Shown piece after piece: positions 54,508 to 63,759 of a stretch of 64,000 bases of DNA (the stretch's first letter is position 1; every line of letters starts with the position of its first letter). The stretch covers positions 62,001 to 126,000 of the forward strand of contig JANQQI010000030.1 in NCBI GenBank assembly GCA_028285085.1, read 5' to 3'. Source of the stretch: Saprospiraceae bacterium (GTDB lineage Bacteria > Bacteroidota > Bacteroidia > Chitinophagales > Saprospiraceae). The notes below the pieces were generated by a model. It did no database searches and was not told the DNA's origin. It saw only the letters and a program-made list of their open reading frames with translations. The position numbers and the translations under genes are program-made.

Positions 54508-55289
54508 GACACATTGCCAATTACCACCATTTCTTCTAGGGTCGGCCCCGTAGTACTACCACCACGATTCTCCAGAGTCACCGCGAAGGCTTGCGCATTG
54601 GCAATGAACGGCACTTCTTGCAAGCCGCTGCTATCAATCACCACCTCAAAGACGCCCATATCAACCGGATTGCCATCGACGATAGCCCACAATTGATATT
54701 GCTTATCGGTAGGTGGGTCTGGTAGGCTAATCACGTCCAGATAAGCTTTCTGATCATTTGTATTCCAGTAAACGGAAGCAATCGCCTCGGGCGCTTTGGG
54801 CGTACCACGCATCTGCACGAGGCGAGTATTAGCATTGCGAATAATGGCCAGTTGCTGCTCTAACACGGCACTATCCTGACGGGTTTGATCACAAGCTGCT
54901 TGTAGTTCGGCCAGCTCGGTGGTCAATCGGTCAATAGTGTCTTGCTGGGATGCCCGCTGCTGATATAGCCACCAGCAGGCCAGCAGAGCAGCTAATGCCA
55001 GAAGACCAAGCAACCACGGCCAGGGACTACTCTTGCCCGCCGCCGCAGGCGGTGGAGTCGGCACATCATCGTTGATACGCTTCAAGACTTCAGCGTCGAG
55101 GCCAGGAGGTGCTGGCCGGCGATGTAGGCTCAAATAAGATTCGAGGGTGTGCTCCAGACGATCCAGCTCTTCGCGCAACTCAGGGTATTGCGCCAGATTA
55201 CGCTCCACCTCCTGACGCTCAGTGTCGGTCAGCAAGCCCATCAGGTATTGCTCGAGGATTCCGGATGCTATGTAATCTTGTATATTCAC
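54504..55289 (-). CDS. Anti-sigma factor, RskA-type
   Basis: 261 residues starting with GTG (55287-55289). The N-terminal anti-sigma domain (SGILEQYLMGLLTDTERQEV, LREELDRLEHTLESY) faces the cytoplasm. One membrane helix is at about residues 88-108 (PWLLGLLALAALLACWWLY), then a coiled-coil stretch (TIDRLTTELAELQAACDQTR), then the RskA C-terminal domain (YWNTNDQKAYLDVISLPDPP, YQLWAIVDGNPVDMGVF, FAVTLENRGGSTTGPT). It holds the neighbouring ECF sigma factor inactive; the start overlaps the sigma stop by 4 nt (GTGA). Confidence 0.92.
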   Translation of the reverse strand: MNIQDYIASGILEQYLMGLLTDTERQEVERNLAQYPELREELDRLEHTLESYLSLHRRPAPPGLDAEVLKRINDDVPTPPPAAAGKSSPWPWLLGLLALAALLACWWLYQQRASQQDTIDRLTTELAELQAACDQTRQDSAVLEQQLAIIRNANTRLVQMRGTPKAPEAIASVYWNTNDQKAYLDVISLPDPPTDKQYQLWAIVDGNPVDMGVFEVVIDSSGLQEVPFIANAQAFAVTLENRGGSTTGPTLEEMVVIGNVS

Positions 55290-55909
55290 GTCTGTAGTAA
55301 ATAATTTAGTAAAAGCGTTACCAGCAGGATGGCAAACAGCAACTTCCTGACAAACTCGTTATCCAGCTTGGTTCTTAGTTCTTGTATGGCCGCACGCAGC
55401 CTTGACTTTATCGTGCCGAGGGGAATGCCCAGTTCTTTTTCGATCTCCCGTTGTGAATACCCTTGGAAATAGGCCAACTCAATCAGTACACGGTATTTTT
55501 CATCCAGGGAGTTGATTACTTTTTGTAAGCCCGGATCAGCCACTTGAGTTTCTTCCGTTCCGAGTACACCTTCATGTACGAGATTTTCGGTCGAGCCGGT
55601 TTTTTGCTCTCGCTGATAAGTCGCTGATCGTACCTTATCAATGGCTGTATTACGGGCAATATTCGCAAACCAGGTAAACAACCGTCCTTTACTCCGATCG
55701 TATTGCGCCGCGTTCTTCCAGATTTTCACTAAGGTATCTTGTAGTACCTCTTCGGCAATCGTCTCAGAGCGCACAATTTTATAAATCAACCCAAAGAGTA
55801 CATCCGCATAGTGCTGATAGATCACAGAAACGGCACGCTGATCTCCCCGTCGGAGGAGGTCGACGATCTCAGTTTCCCGTTGATCTCTTTTTTGAAAAAG
55901 GCTACTCAT
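55286..55909 (-). CDS. ECF-type sigma-70 family RNA polymerase sigma factor
   Basis: 207 residues. Region 2: GDQRAVSVIYQHYADVLFGL, EEVLQDTLVKIWKNAAQYD and GRLFTWFANIARNTAIDKVR. Region 4: LDEKYRVLIELAYFQGYSQR and EIEKELGIPLGTIKSRLRAA. The C-terminus ends in a hydrophobic stretch (LLFAILLVTLLLNYLLQ), unusual for a cytoplasmic sigma factor and possibly a membrane tether. First gene of a three-gene coupled operon with its anti-sigma factor. Confidence 0.94.
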   Translation of the reverse strand: MSSLFQKRDQRETEIVDLLRRGDQRAVSVIYQHYADVLFGLIYKIVRSETIAEEVLQDTLVKIWKNAAQYDRSKGRLFTWFANIARNTAIDKVRSATYQREQKTGSTENLVHEGVLGTEETQVADPGLQKVINSLDEKYRVLIELAYFQGYSQREIEKELGIPLGTIKSRLRAAIQELRTKLDNEFVRKLLFAILLVTLLLNYLLQT

Positions 55910-56359
55910 ACGAATGTTTAGTTGGGTCGTTGTCTACCATTTCACCAACTGTTTGCTAAGCTTGTTTAATGACTACACTTCCACCTGAGGACTGATAAAC
56001 AACTTCCGAACTAAGTTAAGAACTGATTTAAACTTATTCTAAGAATCTTCCAGCAAATCATTGGTATCTAACGGTTCAAGATAAATACGTGAGGATATTA
56101 AGGTGAGACCTAATTGTCTAGTGGTGCCTACCTCCGGCAGGTAATGATCTCACCCTCAAAGCCCATTCTACATGCTTTTCTCAAAATTCAGTTGACCAGT
56201 ATCTTCCCCTTTAAAGAAGCCAATTCATAGCCTATAAACTCGAGTACCTCATCGACCCAACCACTTTAGTCCAGCCAATTGTCGGGCTCACCACCAAAAT
56301 GAGTAGTCTTACTCAATCGTCTTTCGATTTTCCCGGATTCTCCTTATTTTCAGACAAGC
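55910..56359. other. Divergent intergenic region with a nested hairpin
   Basis: 450 nt. GGTGAGA (56102-56108) pairs with TCTCACC (56148-56154) and encloses a second stem TACCT/AGGTA (56129-56133 with 56139-56143). No U-run follows. It could be a structured leader or a protein-binding site for the type-B T9SS gene or the sigma operon. No gene seen. Confidence 0.45.
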
Positions 56360-58564
56360 ATGATCGAAATTGACACCTTATACCGCTACTGGTTGATCTT
56401 CTTGGCCAGCTCGATTTTCAGTCTTCCACTCAACGGGCAGGTGGAGCGGCAACGTGCTAATCATTGGTTCTTTGGTCACCAACAAGGCTTGCAATTTGAC
56501 ATTGCAACCGACCAGGTGATGCTAAATCCGTTTAATGTCCAGCACACCTTTGAGTCATGTCATACCATGTCCGACCTCGACGGTGAATTACTATTTTATA
56601 CCAATGGTGGTGGTAAAGCAGACGGCAGCTTAGAGGGCTTCATTTGGAATCGAAATCACGAGGTGATGAGCGGCGGATTTTTGGGTGCCGATCTCGGTGG
56701 AGGTCATAGTGCAGCCCAAGGTGCTTTAAGCATTCCGAAGCCTGGTACAAGTGACCAATATTACTTATTTACGGTCGACGAAGCGGAAACGCTTTATCTG
56801 GACAGCCTCAACTTTCCGATTGGGAAAGGCCTCTCCTATTTTGAAATCGATATGACTGCCGACAATGGGCTGGGTGCCGTTACGATAAGTAATCAACCCT
56901 TGCTTTCGCCTTGCTTTGAGTACCTTGCCGCCACGCCACACGCCAATTGCGAAGACTACTGGATCGTCGTTACTACGGGTTACGGTTATATTGATGACTT
57001 TAGTCAGCCCGACTCTTTCTATTGTTACCAAGTCACCCCTGGCGGTATTTTGCCTCCGGTCAAAAGCCCTATTCCGGTCAATACTTCACCGGAAGAAGCG
57101 ATTGGAGGTATCCACTTCTCGCCGGATGGCCAATATTTCACGTACGGTGGCTTCCTCTTTGAGTTTGATAACGACAGTGGACAAGTGGGCACTTCGACAA
57201 ATCTATTTAATGCCGCAGGTCTTCCAGCCCGTTTCCCTTTTATTTTTTCGCCAAATAGTCGATTCTTATATCAGTTTCAAATATTAGACACCAGCCCACC
57301 CGGTTGGGGGATCGATATTTCGGTCCGCTGCTATCAAGTGGATTTATGGTCGGGGAATAGCCTATTTCTGTCTACCAGTTTGATCGATACTATTGCTTTA
57401 CCGGAGTTTGGCAGCCTGATTCAACCTCAACTCGCTCCCGATGGACGATTGTACCTCGGGGCCATTTATAATCAAGCGCCGGGGCCGGCACTTTTCCGGG
57501 TAGAGCAACCGAATTTGCTTGGTTCGGCCGCCGGCTTTAATGGTCCAATTGCTTTCCTGGAGGAGAATAACCAGGCATTTCGACAATTTGGCAACTATTC
57601 CAGTCATATTTTCTACTACGATAGTATCAATACAATTCCCGTGGATTTAGGCATGGATATCACGGTTGATTGCCAAGATACTTTTAGTTATCCTCTGACG
57701 GCGCCTCCAAATATGGATGCCTATCTGTGGTCGACAGGTGCGACCAGTCCGACGATTTCGGCCGTTGAAGTGGATACCTACTGGGTGGAAGTCACCAAAG
57801 ATTGTCTCAATGGGCGCGATACTTTGATTATCACGGCGGAAAATACACTCTTTGACATTGATCTAGGCCCGGATACGACGCTTTGCGGCGACGATAGTTT
57901 GCTGCTCATTCCGTTGCCGAACCTTGTAGCGGAATTCCTGTGGCAAGATAGCAGTACCTTTCCGATCTACGATGTTGAAACAGCCGGAACGTATTGGGTC
58001 GAGGGTCGAGTCGACGATTGTGTGGATCGGGATACCTTGAATGTGGATTTTATTCCTTTGCCCGAAGTCGACTTGGGGCCGGATACAGTAATATGTCTTG
58101 GCGATAAAATCATATTATCGAGTGGCGAAAACGAGCAATTTAATTACCTATGGGATGATGGTTCGACCTTACCCACATTATCGGTTTCTGAGCAAAACAT
58201 TTATACGCTTTCTGTGAGTAATACCTGCGGGACGGTGACGGATCGCATTTTCGTCAACCCTGTGAGCTGTGAAGCCTGCACGTTTTATATTCCGAATGCT
58301 TTTACGCCCAATGACGATGGAAATAACGACCGATTTGGCATTTTCTCCGCTTGCCATTTTGCTTTTTTCCGTCTACAGATATTCAATCGTTGGGGAGCGG
58401 TCGTATTCGAAGGCCGGGATCCGAGCGCCCTCTGGGATGGCGGATTTAAGGGGCGTGAGGCCGCCGAGGGAGTCTATGTTTATTATTTGGAGTTTGAATA
58501 TATCAATGCCAGAGGGGAAATAAAATATGCGACACAACAAGGAGATGTCACATTGATAAGATGA
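56360..58564 (+). CDS. T9SS type B (gliding-motility C-terminal domain) protein with propeller-like N-terminus
   Basis: 734 residues. A hydrophobic signal (YWLIFLASSIFSLPLNGQV) is followed by a long beta-propeller-like part (ANHWFFGHQQGLQFDIATDQ, TMSDLDGELLFYTNGGG, IHFSPDGQYFTYGG, PQLAPDGRLYLGAI) of a kind common before type B tails in this phylum. Then come three Ig-like segments (LGMDITVDCQDTFSYPL, LGPDTTLCGDDSLLLIP, LGPDTVICLGDKIILSSGE) and the type B sorting domain (FYIPNAFTPNDDGNNDRFGI, LQIFNRWGAVVFEG, TQQGDVTLIR). Surface display is expected; ligand unknown. Confidence 0.86.
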   Translation: MIEIDTLYRYWLIFLASSIFSLPLNGQVERQRANHWFFGHQQGLQFDIATDQVMLNPFNVQHTFESCHTMSDLDGELLFYTNGGGKADGSLEGFIWNRNHEVMSGGFLGADLGGGHSAAQGALSIPKPGTSDQYYLFTVDEAETLYLDSLNFPIGKGLSYFEIDMTADNGLGAVTISNQPLLSPCFEYLAATPHANCEDYWIVVTTGYGYIDDFSQPDSFYCYQVTPGGILPPVKSPIPVNTSPEEAIGGIHFSPDGQYFTYGGFLFEFDNDSGQVGTSTNLFNAAGLPARFPFIFSPNSRFLYQFQILDTSPPGWGIDISVRCYQVDLWSGNSLFLSTSLIDTIALPEFGSLIQPQLAPDGRLYLGAIYNQAPGPALFRVEQPNLLGSAAGFNGPIAFLEENNQAFRQFGNYSSHIFYYDSINTIPVDLGMDITVDCQDTFSYPLTAPPNMDAYLWSTGATSPTISAVEVDTYWVEVTKDCLNGRDTLIITAENTLFDIDLGPDTTLCGDDSLLLIPLPNLVAEFLWQDSSTFPIYDVETAGTYWVEGRVDDCVDRDTLNVDFIPLPEVDLGPDTVICLGDKIILSSGENEQFNYLWDDGSTLPTLSVSEQNIYTLSVSNTCGTVTDRIFVNPVSCEACTFYIPNAFTPNDDGNNDRFGIFSACHFAFFRLQIFNRWGAVVFEGRDPSALWDGGFKGREAAEGVYVYYLEFEYINARGEIKYATQQGDVTLIR

Positions 58565-58591
58565 TTTTTAAAAATAAGAGGTGATTCTAAC

Positions 58592-60028
58592 TTATTGTAC
58601 AGCCATGATTTTCACCAACTCACAACTCTTCCAAGATTCCAAAACCTCGTATTTAAACCGATCTTGTACACTATCTCGCACCTCGGGGCCACACAGCATT
58701 GCGGTTTCACCTAATCGTAATTGATCGGGAAATTTCTGTTTTAAATCATAATTGTCTTTCCCTCGATACCATTTTTCGTAAAAAATAAGTTGCGCATTAT
58801 AATCCAATTTGACTAAAGCGTAGGAGCGATGCTGCGGCAACTGTTCGATAAAATCACCGTACTGATTCATCGGTTTTGTATGAGAAGGCAGATAAACTTT
58901 CGAAAAAATCGTCCGATAGGGCATTCCAAAGATGGCGCAACTAAACAGGAGTAATCCCAGAAAAGTATTTGTGGACCATTCCGTTTTAATTTTCACATAA
59001 ACAATTTCTAATCCAAGCCCAACAACTAAAGCTAATAGAGGATAAATCGGCGCATCATACCATTCTAGTTTACTTTTTGATAATGAAATAATGAGTAAAA
59101 AACTGGAGATGGCGAGTAATAAAAATTGTAAAAATGTACGATCTAATCTTGAAGATCGCCACGCCAAGGCAATGGCCAGAGGAAGGAAAAAAAGCCAAGG
59201 TAGAAAGTGCTCTTTCCAAATATTTTCAAAATAATATCCAAAAGGTGCCCCGTGATCTTCTAAAACCTGTAAGTACCTCCCACCCCATTCATTATTCCAA
59301 ACTGCTTCTAAATAGCTAGGTTGTACCACTTCGCGCCAGCCATAATAGCCAAGCGTCAGTCCCAAGAATAATGCGAGCGCCTGATAAAAAGCAGGCGTTT
59401 TGAATAATCGTGGCCATTCTTTTTTCCAAACAAAATAAATCCCTACCGCCGGTAAAAATAAAAGCCCCGCAACACTTTTGGTCAATACAGCCAGAGCAAG
59501 CCAAAGCGCCGTGAAGCGTAATAATCGATTATATCGTCGCGATTCGGAAGTTTGGGTGAGTTGAAAACAGCTCAATAAAAATAGCGTAAGCCATAGAATC
59601 AACAGTGCATCATAATCGCCCGTCCGACTGACGTGCTTGTGGATATAGCCCGGTGTAGTCAGCAAAGTGAGTATTGCAAAAAGTCCGAGGGTTGGCCGTT
59701 GCAATATCCGCCAGCAGTAGGCACCAATGACCAAAATCGTAGCCAAGGCGGCCAAAGCAGCGGGCAAACGTACCGCCAGTTCATTGACACCTAAGAGCTT
59801 CATCGAAAGAACTTGCAACCAAATCATCAAGGGCGGCTTCGTGTTCCACAGATCAGGCTCTCCCTGAAAGGTCGTCACCAAAAAATGCCCTGATTCGTGC
59901 ATCTCCCAGGCATTGAGCGCTAGTCGGGCTTCGTCAAAACTGAACAGCGCCAGGCTATCCAAGTGGAGGAAGAGCGGGAAATAGCAAGTTGCTAGCAACA
60001 GTACACCCAGCAGTATTTTTTTGAACAT
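58592..60028 (-). CDS. Glycosyltransferase family 39-like (GT-C) membrane protein
   Basis: 478 residues with about ten membrane helices. The first loop carries SFDEARLALNAWEMHESGHF with the catalytic-type Asp-Glu and then WNTKPPLMIWLQ, as in GT39/ArnT-like enzymes that move a sugar from a polyprenyl phosphate to lipid or protein. The segment VSRTGDYDALLILWLTLFLL is also typical. The C-terminal ~110 residues form a soluble domain with LVKLDYNAQLIFYEKW. Substrates unknown. It ends 27 nt from the convergent T9SS gene. Confidence 0.87.
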   Translation of the reverse strand: MFKKILLGVLLLATCYFPLFLHLDSLALFSFDEARLALNAWEMHESGHFLVTTFQGEPDLWNTKPPLMIWLQVLSMKLLGVNELAVRLPAALAALATILVIGAYCWRILQRPTLGLFAILTLLTTPGYIHKHVSRTGDYDALLILWLTLFLLSCFQLTQTSESRRYNRLLRFTALWLALAVLTKSVAGLLFLPAVGIYFVWKKEWPRLFKTPAFYQALALFLGLTLGYYGWREVVQPSYLEAVWNNEWGGRYLQVLEDHGAPFGYYFENIWKEHFLPWLFFLPLAIALAWRSSRLDRTFLQFLLLAISSFLLIISLSKSKLEWYDAPIYPLLALVVGLGLEIVYVKIKTEWSTNTFLGLLLFSCAIFGMPYRTIFSKVYLPSHTKPMNQYGDFIEQLPQHRSYALVKLDYNAQLIFYEKWYRGKDNYDLKQKFPDQLRLGETAMLCGPEVRDSVQDRFKYEVLESWKSCELVKIMAVQ

Positions 60029-60130
60029 GCCTGAGGGGATTTGAAATGCTTGGTAAATGTACGTTTAAGGATGCTCATTACAAAAAACGAACAGTCAGTA
60101 AAATAGACGCATCCAGTTAACCACTTAGCA

Positions 60131-60170
60131 CAAAAAGAATAGCCCGGCTATCCATCAGGATAGCCGGGCT
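60131..60170 (-). terminator. Intrinsic terminator of the CRTAC-like gene
   Basis: A perfect 13-bp stem (60158-60170 with 60141-60153, AGCCCGGCTATCC type) with a 4-nt loop is followed on the minus strand by ATTCTTTTTG. It begins 28 nt past the stop. Confidence 0.85.
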
Positions 60171-60197
60171 ACATTGGTCATTCCTATTGGCGTTTGC

Positions 60198-63100
60198 TTA
60201 TTGCTTCACAAAGGCTTGTAAAGGACCGTCATTATTGGCCACCAGATAAGCGACCTTGCCGTTGGCGAGTGTAATGCGTGCCAAGTCCCGCGCTTCCGCG
60301 CTTGCCCAAAATCCATGCTCTGCATTTGGCAACACGTCGAATCCCCCTTGGCCGTTACCAAGTAGAAGCAAACCATTGAAGGCATCGTAGACACCTGTCT
60401 CTGGTTCGGCACCGTAGTCATTTCCAACTAGTAGCAAATCCTGCTTATTGTCACCGTTGAAATCATCAGCCAGAATATGCTTAACGGGGGCCAATTGCAC
60501 TTCGGTAGGCAGGGCCAATTGGCGAAACTTGCCATCACCCAAATTTTCGAAATAAGCCGTTGTTAACTGATGCGCCACCAATTTTTGGGCAGATTCCAAA
60601 TCCATATTGGCAAAAATCTCGTTCATCGTCGCTTTGGCGTATTTCGCGTAGCGAGGATAATTCTTCTTGACTTTAGAAATTTGCTTGACCATCATATCAC
60701 GTCCGGCAAACGGATAATATGAACCGTTTTTGTGGTAAGCAAAGATGGCGTCCACCGCTCCATTGCTATCAAAATCCTTCGCAAAAATAGCTAAGGGATT
60801 TTCGTTCGATGCTTTGAGGCGCGTATTGAGGCCCAGGTTACCAGCAACCAAGTCGAGATCACCATCGCCATCAAAATCACTGACGGCGAGACAGTTCCAC
60901 CAGCCTTCGGTATCACCAAAGCCAGCAGCCTGGCTAATATCCTTGAGGATTTTGCCGTCAAACTGATATACACGCAACCCCATCCATTCTCCACTGACCA
61001 GCATTTCTTCGGCTGGATCACTGTCTATATTTGCCCAAATGATATCGGTAATCATCCCGGCCTTTTCAAAACTTGACGCAACTTCCGCAGTGACATCTTT
61101 GAAGGTACCACCGTTATTTTGTAAAACATAGCTGCGGGGTGTTACAGGATAAGCCCCCGGCGTCACCCGCCCACCAACGAACAAATCGAGGTCATTATCG
61201 CCATCATAATCGTGAGCAGTGACACAACTACCGCTGGCCGTGATTTTGGGCAAACGATCCGAAGCTACCGATAGATTACCCTGACCATCATTCAAATACA
61301 ATCGATCTTGATACATTGGGCTATTCGCCGGAAAGGTTTTTCCACCGCTCACAACGTAAAGATCTAAATCCTGATCGCCATCCGCATCAAAGAACACGGC
61401 ATCTACATCCTCTCGGCCCAGGTCCGCGTTGAATGCTGATACGGCTTGTGCCGTAAAAGTGCCATTCGCATTTTGTAAAAATATAGCGCCAACAGAACCA
61501 GCCGCACCGCCAACGAAACAGTCTTCCCGACCGTCTCCATTTAAGTCACCCGTAGCAATTTGCGGCCCCAGCTGCGATAGCTGGTGCGGAAGTAGTCGCT
61601 CCTGATTAAAATCTTGAAAATCATTTTCCTTATGGGTATAGCTTAGGCCTAAGGTCTGAGCATCCTCCCGGAAAAGAGAAGCCGATGCTTCAGTACTCGG
61701 TGATGCATTGGTTGCATTTTTATAATCTACTTCCAATTTCTGCCCACCTTTGACATTTTCCAGGATTTGTGTCTTGCCATCCCACCATTCTACAACTACA
61801 CGATCCACTTGGGCCTGAGCGCCAAGTCCAAAATGCAAGATGGGCTGAGAAGCAGAAAAGAAGCCACGATTGGCTGTCAACTGTTGGTATTGCAAAGCAC
61901 CATTGTCCCACTCCAAACGTACCTTAGCACCTATGCCTAAAGTATTTTTCGCGCCACCTTTAAAGGTCAATTGCAGATAATTCTTTTGCGTACTCTGATT
62001 CTCGTAAATAAAGGCCGGATCATCAATATTATTAACTACTAAATCCAAATCACCGTCTCCATCGAAATCACCAAAAGCAGTTCCGTTCGAAAAGGTCTTT
62101 TCTTTCAATCCCCAACTATCCGACACATTTTCAAAGGTCATATCTCCCCGATTACGGAACATGTAATTTTGCAACTTCGTGCTTGGGATCAAATCCAAGA
62201 AAGTATTCAGATCTGGGAATCGTTTCTTATTGATTCCTCCTGTCTTTTCAATCGAGTCTCGGGTATAGGTCATATAATCCAAATTCGTCACGTCACGTTT
62301 ATACCCGTTTCCAATATAAATATCTTTAAATCCATCATTATCAAAATCAGCAAAGAAGGCGCCCCAGCTCCAATCGGTATTTGAAATCCCGGCGAGTTGG
62401 CCGACCTCACTAAAGGTGCCATTACCGTTATTCATTTGCAGCACATTACGGGCTACTTGATGGCCGTAGCCATATTTCACGAGCGTCTCATAACGCTCTA
62501 ACTGCATAATATTCATCAATTGCTTGTAGCGAACATGATCTTCAGCAATCATATCAAGCACCACGATATCGGGCAAGCCATCGTTATTGAAATCATTCAC
62601 ATCTGAACCCATACTATTCTGGCTACTGTGCCGGATATAGTCGAAATAGCGATCCGTGAAGGTGCCATCACCGTTGTTGATATATACATAATCCGGCTCG
62701 ATGTAGTCATTAGCCACGTATACATCAGGATAGCCATCCATGTTGAGGTCGGCTACCGTGGCACTCAAACCAAAAGCAGAGTTGACAATTCCGGCAGATG
62801 CACTGACATCCGTGAAGGTGCCATTGCCGTTATTGCGGTACAAACGATCGGATTCAAACTCCGTCATCGGATTGGTTTGTCGAGTAATGGCGCCGCTTTC
62901 ATCTTGCACCAGTCGCAAACGCACGGCGTCCTTAAACCCGAGACGGTGATTCAACAGGTATAAATCAAGGTCACCGTCGAGATCATAGTCAAAAAAGTTG
63001 GCGTGGTTGGAATTACTATTGTCTGCCAGACCGTATTGCTGAGCACTTTCAGTGAAGGTGAGATCACCATTATTGATAAAAACGAGGTTGTTCTTTTGGC

Positions 63101-63566
63101 CGTCGTCGGACTTAGAGGTACGACAAACAAAAAGGTCAAGATGGCCATCGCTATTGATATCGGCCATCGTCACTCCGGTTTTAAAGCCTTCGGCGGCGGC
63201 CACTCCGGCAGATTGAGTGATGTCTTCAAACTTCAGGTTCCCTTTGTTGAGGTATAAACGGTTGGAAACAAAGGTTCCACTAAAGTATAAGTCGGGCAAG
63301 CCATCATTATTGATATCTCCGACCGCTACTCCACCGCCATTATAGAGGTATTCAAAATTGAGGATATTATAGACATAGTCCTCGTTGATTTGATTGGAAA
63401 ACTCGATACCGCTCTCAGTTGGCGATAGCAGTCGAAAAGTCGTACTCGCCGAAACGCTACTCGTTGTGCTTGAAGTAGTCGCGGGCGTTGAGTTTTCGGG
63501 TTCATTGCAGGCCAGAAGGCTCAAAGCGATGAAAAAAGCGCAGGATAATGATTTTTGCAAGTTCAT
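60198..63566 (-). CDS. CRTAC-type lipoprotein with FG-GAP/VCBS repeats and ASPIC/UnbV domain
   Basis: 1,122 residues from ATG 63564-63566. This start gives a lipoprotein signal with lipobox LLAC (QKSLSCAFFIALSLLAC); a start at 63596 adds ten residues. The body has many FG-GAP/VCBS calcium-binding blades of the D-x-(N/D)-x-D-G form (GDINNDGLPDLYFSG, ADINSDGHLDLFVCR, FDYDLDGDLDLYLLN, GDFDGDGDLDLVVNN, DFNGDNKQDLLLVG). Near the middle lies an ASPIC/UnbV domain (NTLGIGAKVRLEW, VVEWWDGKTQILENV). Two FG-GAP halves flank it. Such proteins are surface lipoproteins in Bacteroidota, sometimes encoded beside SusCD systems, but no SusCD is present here. Probably calcium-stabilised adhesion or binding. Monocistronic. 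Confidence 0.9.
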   Translation of the reverse strand: MNLQKSLSCAFFIALSLLACNEPENSTPATTSSTTSSVSASTTFRLLSPTESGIEFSNQINEDYVYNILNFEYLYNGGGVAVGDINNDGLPDLYFSGTFVSNRLYLNKGNLKFEDITQSAGVAAAEGFKTGVTMADINSDGHLDLFVCRTSKSDDGQKNNLVFINNGDLTFTESAQQYGLADNSNSNHANFFDYDLDGDLDLYLLNHRLGFKDAVRLRLVQDESGAITRQTNPMTEFESDRLYRNNGNGTFTDVSASAGIVNSAFGLSATVADLNMDGYPDVYVANDYIEPDYVYINNGDGTFTDRYFDYIRHSSQNSMGSDVNDFNNDGLPDIVVLDMIAEDHVRYKQLMNIMQLERYETLVKYGYGHQVARNVLQMNNGNGTFSEVGQLAGISNTDWSWGAFFADFDNDGFKDIYIGNGYKRDVTNLDYMTYTRDSIEKTGGINKKRFPDLNTFLDLIPSTKLQNYMFRNRGDMTFENVSDSWGLKEKTFSNGTAFGDFDGDGDLDLVVNNIDDPAFIYENQSTQKNYLQLTFKGGAKNTLGIGAKVRLEWDNGALQYQQLTANRGFFSASQPILHFGLGAQAQVDRVVVEWWDGKTQILENVKGGQKLEVDYKNATNASPSTEASASLFREDAQTLGLSYTHKENDFQDFNQERLLPHQLSQLGPQIATGDLNGDGREDCFVGGAAGSVGAIFLQNANGTFTAQAVSAFNADLGREDVDAVFFDADGDQDLDLYVVSGGKTFPANSPMYQDRLYLNDGQGNLSVASDRLPKITASGSCVTAHDYDGDNDLDLFVGGRVTPGAYPVTPRSYVLQNNGGTFKDVTAEVASSFEKAGMITDIIWANIDSDPAEEMLVSGEWMGLRVYQFDGKILKDISQAAGFGDTEGWWNCLAVSDFDGDGDLDLVAGNLGLNTRLKASNENPLAIFAKDFDSNGAVDAIFAYHKNGSYYPFAGRDMMVKQISKVKKNYPRYAKYAKATMNEIFANMDLESAQKLVAHQLTTAYFENLGDGKFRQLALPTEVQLAPVKHILADDFNGDNKQDLLLVGNDYGAEPETGVYDAFNGLLLLGNGQGGFDVLPNAEHGFWASAEARDLARITLANGKVAYLVANNDGPLQAFVKQ

Positions 63567-63759
63567 ATTTGTTAACCGGTAATTGATATTTGGCAAAGTT
63601 AGTTAGTGTCCGTTTAATTTTCAGCTTAGTGGATAAAATGCTGCTTTCAATAGCAGAGTTGATGATTTTTGATAAAGTGATCAAACCGTTTCATTAGATT
63701 AGATCATTACGTTCTATACTTCATTGATATTTCGATAAAAGGGCGGGAGACAGCTCGGA
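63567..63759. other. Upstream region of the CRTAC-like gene
   Basis: AT-rich, with no gene seen; presumed promoter region. Confidence 0.4.
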
